Of a DNA stretch of 6,693 nt, positions 5,364 through 6,693 are shown one piece after another. The DNA is taken from positions 1 to 6,693 of the forward strand of contig WRGM01000089.1 in NCBI GenBank assembly GCA_009787175.1, in the 5' to 3' direction. The position numbers and the translations under genes are program-made. Within the stretch, counting starts at the first letter, position 1. The number at the start of each line of letters is the position of its first letter. Source of the stretch: Candidatus Bathycorpusculum fermentans. GTDB lineage: Archaea; Thermoproteota; Bathyarchaeia; Bathyarchaeales; Bathycorpusculaceae. Below the pieces are notes generated by a model. That model was not told the origin of the DNA and did no database searches. It saw nothing but the letters and a program-made list of their open reading frames with translations.

Positions 5364-5416
5364 TGCTGAAAGAGAAAGTTTATCCGAAACAGACAGAGTA
5401 AAATAACGTGTTAAAC

Positions 5417-6541
5417 ATGAATAAAGACGTTTCTGGCATGTTGATTTTCTTTTTTATAAGCGGTTTATTTGTAACAGCATTTAGTTCTGTTTCCGCCTCA
5501 ATTTTAGTTGAGGGTTCTTGGAATGAAAAAGCTCCAATGCAACATGCAAGATATATTTTTGGGGCTGTTGCTGTGGATAACAAAATCTATGCCATAGGCG
5601 GTGTTTCAGACGGCGTAGGTATTATGGACATTAATGAGCGGTATGATCCTGCAGCTGATACATGGGTTACTTTAACATCTATGCCTACGCCCCGATCGGG
5701 TTTTGCTATTGTTGCGTATCAAAATAAAATATGCTGTATTGGTGGCTATTCGGCTGATAAGCATAATTTACCCCATCAGGTTCTAGTGAATGTAAATGAG
5801 GTTTATGATATTACGACGGATAGTTGGAGCACTAAGGCACCTTTGCCAGTAGATGAGTCATATGTGCAAGCTCTTGTTGTGGATGAAAAAATTTATGCCG
5901 TAACTCAACAGGCGTTATATGTATATGACCCAGTTGTGGATTACTGGGCAAGTAAAACAAGTACACCTATTCAAGGAATTCATGGATATTCAGTTGTTGT
6001 AGATAACAAGATAATAGTTGTTGACCAAGTTGCACATGACTCTTATCTTGATTATAGTGAGGTTCGTGTTATTGCAACAATGAAAATCATGATTTATGAC
6101 CCGAAAACTGATGTATGGAGCAAAGGGCAAACAAGCCCAGAATATATCTACTGGGATTTATATATGTTGAGACCTCTTGTTGCTGGAACTACAACTGGCA
6201 CCTATGCGCCTCAAAAAATCTACATCATACACCGCTTCAGTAATTATATGTATATTTATGACCCTGTAGAAGACACTTGGACAACTGACACAGGTCCACC
6301 TAATGATGTTGTAAGTTATGGTGAAGTTGTTGTTGATGACATCCTGTATATATTCGGAGGTTTCCATTACCTTCATGTCGAAAATATCCAATATGTACCA
6401 ATGGGGCATAAAGGCGCTGTTCCTACTCCTAAACCATCAAGCACTACGACAGTTCCGCCCACCAATACTCCTGAACAAACAAATCTCACAACATCTGAAC
6501 CAACTAATTCATCTAAACCCACATTAACTACATTATTGTAA
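5417..6541 (+). CDS. Secreted kelch-repeat beta-propeller surface protein
   Basis: 374 residues from ATG 5417 (GTG 5408 adds three). A signal peptide or anchor comes first: Lys/Asp start, hydrophobic LIFFFISGLFVTAF, small residues to about 28. Six kelch repeats follow, marked by Trp at 35, 83, 137, 177, 234 and 288, mostly in DxW or DPxxDxW turns, with GG pairs in KIYAIGG (56-62), KICCIGG (104-110) and YIFGG (311-315). Six blades would close one beta-propeller outside the cell, a fold usually used for protein or sugar binding. Residues 334-374 are a Pro/Thr/Ser linker with two N-glycosylation sequons, NLT and NSS. Such linkers normally lead to a membrane anchor; here the frame stops (TAA 6539-6541), and a hydrophobic tail is encoded in another frame at once after it. 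The gene stands alone. Its ligand cannot be told from the sequence; the kelch call itself is firm. Confidence 0.88.
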   Translation: MNKDVSGMLIFFFISGLFVTAFSSVSASILVEGSWNEKAPMQHARYIFGAVAVDNKIYAIGGVSDGVGIMDINERYDPAADTWVTLTSMPTPRSGFAIVAYQNKICCIGGYSADKHNLPHQVLVNVNEVYDITTDSWSTKAPLPVDESYVQALVVDEKIYAVTQQALYVYDPVVDYWASKTSTPIQGIHGYSVVVDNKIIVVDQVAHDSYLDYSEVRVIATMKIMIYDPKTDVWSKGQTSPEYIYWDLYMLRPLVAGTTTGTYAPQKIYIIHRFSNYMYIYDPVEDTWTTDTGPPNDVVSYGEVVVDDILYIFGGFHYLHVENIQYVPMGHKGAVPTPKPSSTTTVPPTNTPEQTNLTTSEPTNSSKPTLTTLL

Positions 6542-6627
6542 CAGTATTAGCTCTATCCATAGGAGTTATTGCTATTGACTTATTTTTCCGCTTCAAAAAA
6601 AACTATGTATCCATAATTAACATATAA
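6538..6627 (+). other. Out-of-frame C-terminal membrane anchor of the kelch protein
   Basis: Read from 6538, one base back from the kelch frame, the DNA encodes VTVLALSIGVIAIDLFF, then RFKKNY and a short tail to TAA at 6625-6627: a hydrophobic helix of about 17 residues followed by basic residues. That is exactly what should follow a Pro/Thr/Ser surface linker in an archaeal anchored protein. This frame is closed upstream by a TAA at 6514, so it has no independent life. The gene was therefore probably continuous, with one base lost between about 6517 and 6540. Confidence 0.65.
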
Positions 6628-6631
6628 ATTT

Positions 6632-6648
6632 TGAAAAATGTTTTTTCA
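6632..6648 (+). terminator. Hairpin with T6 after the kelch gene
   Basis: TGAAAAA-TGT-TTTTTCA forms a 7-bp stem with a run of six T residues, starting 5 bases after the frame-restored stop at 6627. The position relative to that stop, rather than to 6541, supports the longer gene. A TCACA-GT-TGTGA palindrome (6646-6657) overlaps its end. Confidence 0.45.
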
Positions 6649-6665
6649 CAGTTGTGAGTTATTGA

Positions 6666-6688
6666 AGGTTTGTAAAACTGATAAACCT
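6666..6688. repeat. Small inverted repeat at the right edge
   Basis: AGGTTT (6666-6671) pairs with AAACCT (6683-6688) around an 11-base loop. It lies at the end of the window, so its context is cut off. No gene is seen between 6628 and 6693. Confidence 0.25.
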
Positions 6689-6693
6689 GTTTC

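Larger units (their letters stand above)
5099..5416. other. AT-rich spacer upstream of the kelch gene
   Basis: This interval of about 320 bases has no supported gene. A minus-strand frame over 5082-5219 is open without a start or recognised domain and includes one arm of the inverted repeat; it might be remnant IS sequence, but I cannot match it. The interval holds the inverted-repeat unit (5134-5265), an extra TAAATACATA (5281-5290) and TATA-like boxes at 5295-5302 and 5354-5363. Confidence 0.5.

Noticed and set aside
5380..5583. Minus-strand frame opposite the start of the kelch gene
   Set aside because: It is antisense to the kelch signal-peptide region, with no domain or promoter.
6158..6527. 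Two further open frames (minus 6409-6158, plus 6318-6527) over the kelch gene
   Set aside because: Both are out-of-frame shadows of the kelch coding sequence.

Overview
This AT-rich window looks archaeal, most likely from the TACK side (Bathyarchaeia-like); the taxon is an inference. Several genes have a TATA-like box centred about 25-26 bases upstream of a start codon and no Shine-Dalgarno sequence, which is the layout of leaderless archaeal transcripts. The protein set also fits: an archaeal-type MscL, a radical SAM protein resembling the archaeal biotin-synthase-homologue/LipS2 group, a large fusion kinase of Bud32/RIO type, and a secreted kelch protein with a Pro/Thr/Ser linker and a membrane-anchor-like tail.

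Layout. Positions 1-14 are a pure G run. They are followed by a G+T-rich, gene-poor stretch to about 580 containing hairpins. Two minus-strand genes form an operon: a large kinase fusion (2876 to 1134), then 9 bases later a CxxCxxCC-type cysteine-cluster protein (1124 to 645). The 3' end of the latter appears broken by an A8 homopolymer frameshift. Divergently, mscL runs at 3022-3441. After a 286-bp spacer with hairpins comes a radical SAM gene (3728-4765), leaderless by appearance. Its 3' end overlaps, tail to tail, a decayed IS1-family transposase on the minus strand (4738 to about 5098). Then come a 132-bp inverted-repeat unit and AT-rich promoter sequence. Last is a secreted six-bladed kelch protein (5417-6541), whose C-terminal membrane anchor lies in another frame just past the stop.

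Function. Only the kinase/cysteine-cluster pair is clearly co-transcribed. MscL is osmotic protection, the radical SAM gene may belong to lipoyl or other cofactor synthesis, and the kelch protein is a cell-surface protein. I see no multi-gene system linking them, and no CRISPR array, tRNA or rRNA. The best leads are the kinase fusion with a changed catalytic loop, the IS1 relic, the 14-bp inverted-repeat unit, and two gene 3' ends that become whole after a one-base frame change, which may be assembly errors or real frame variation.
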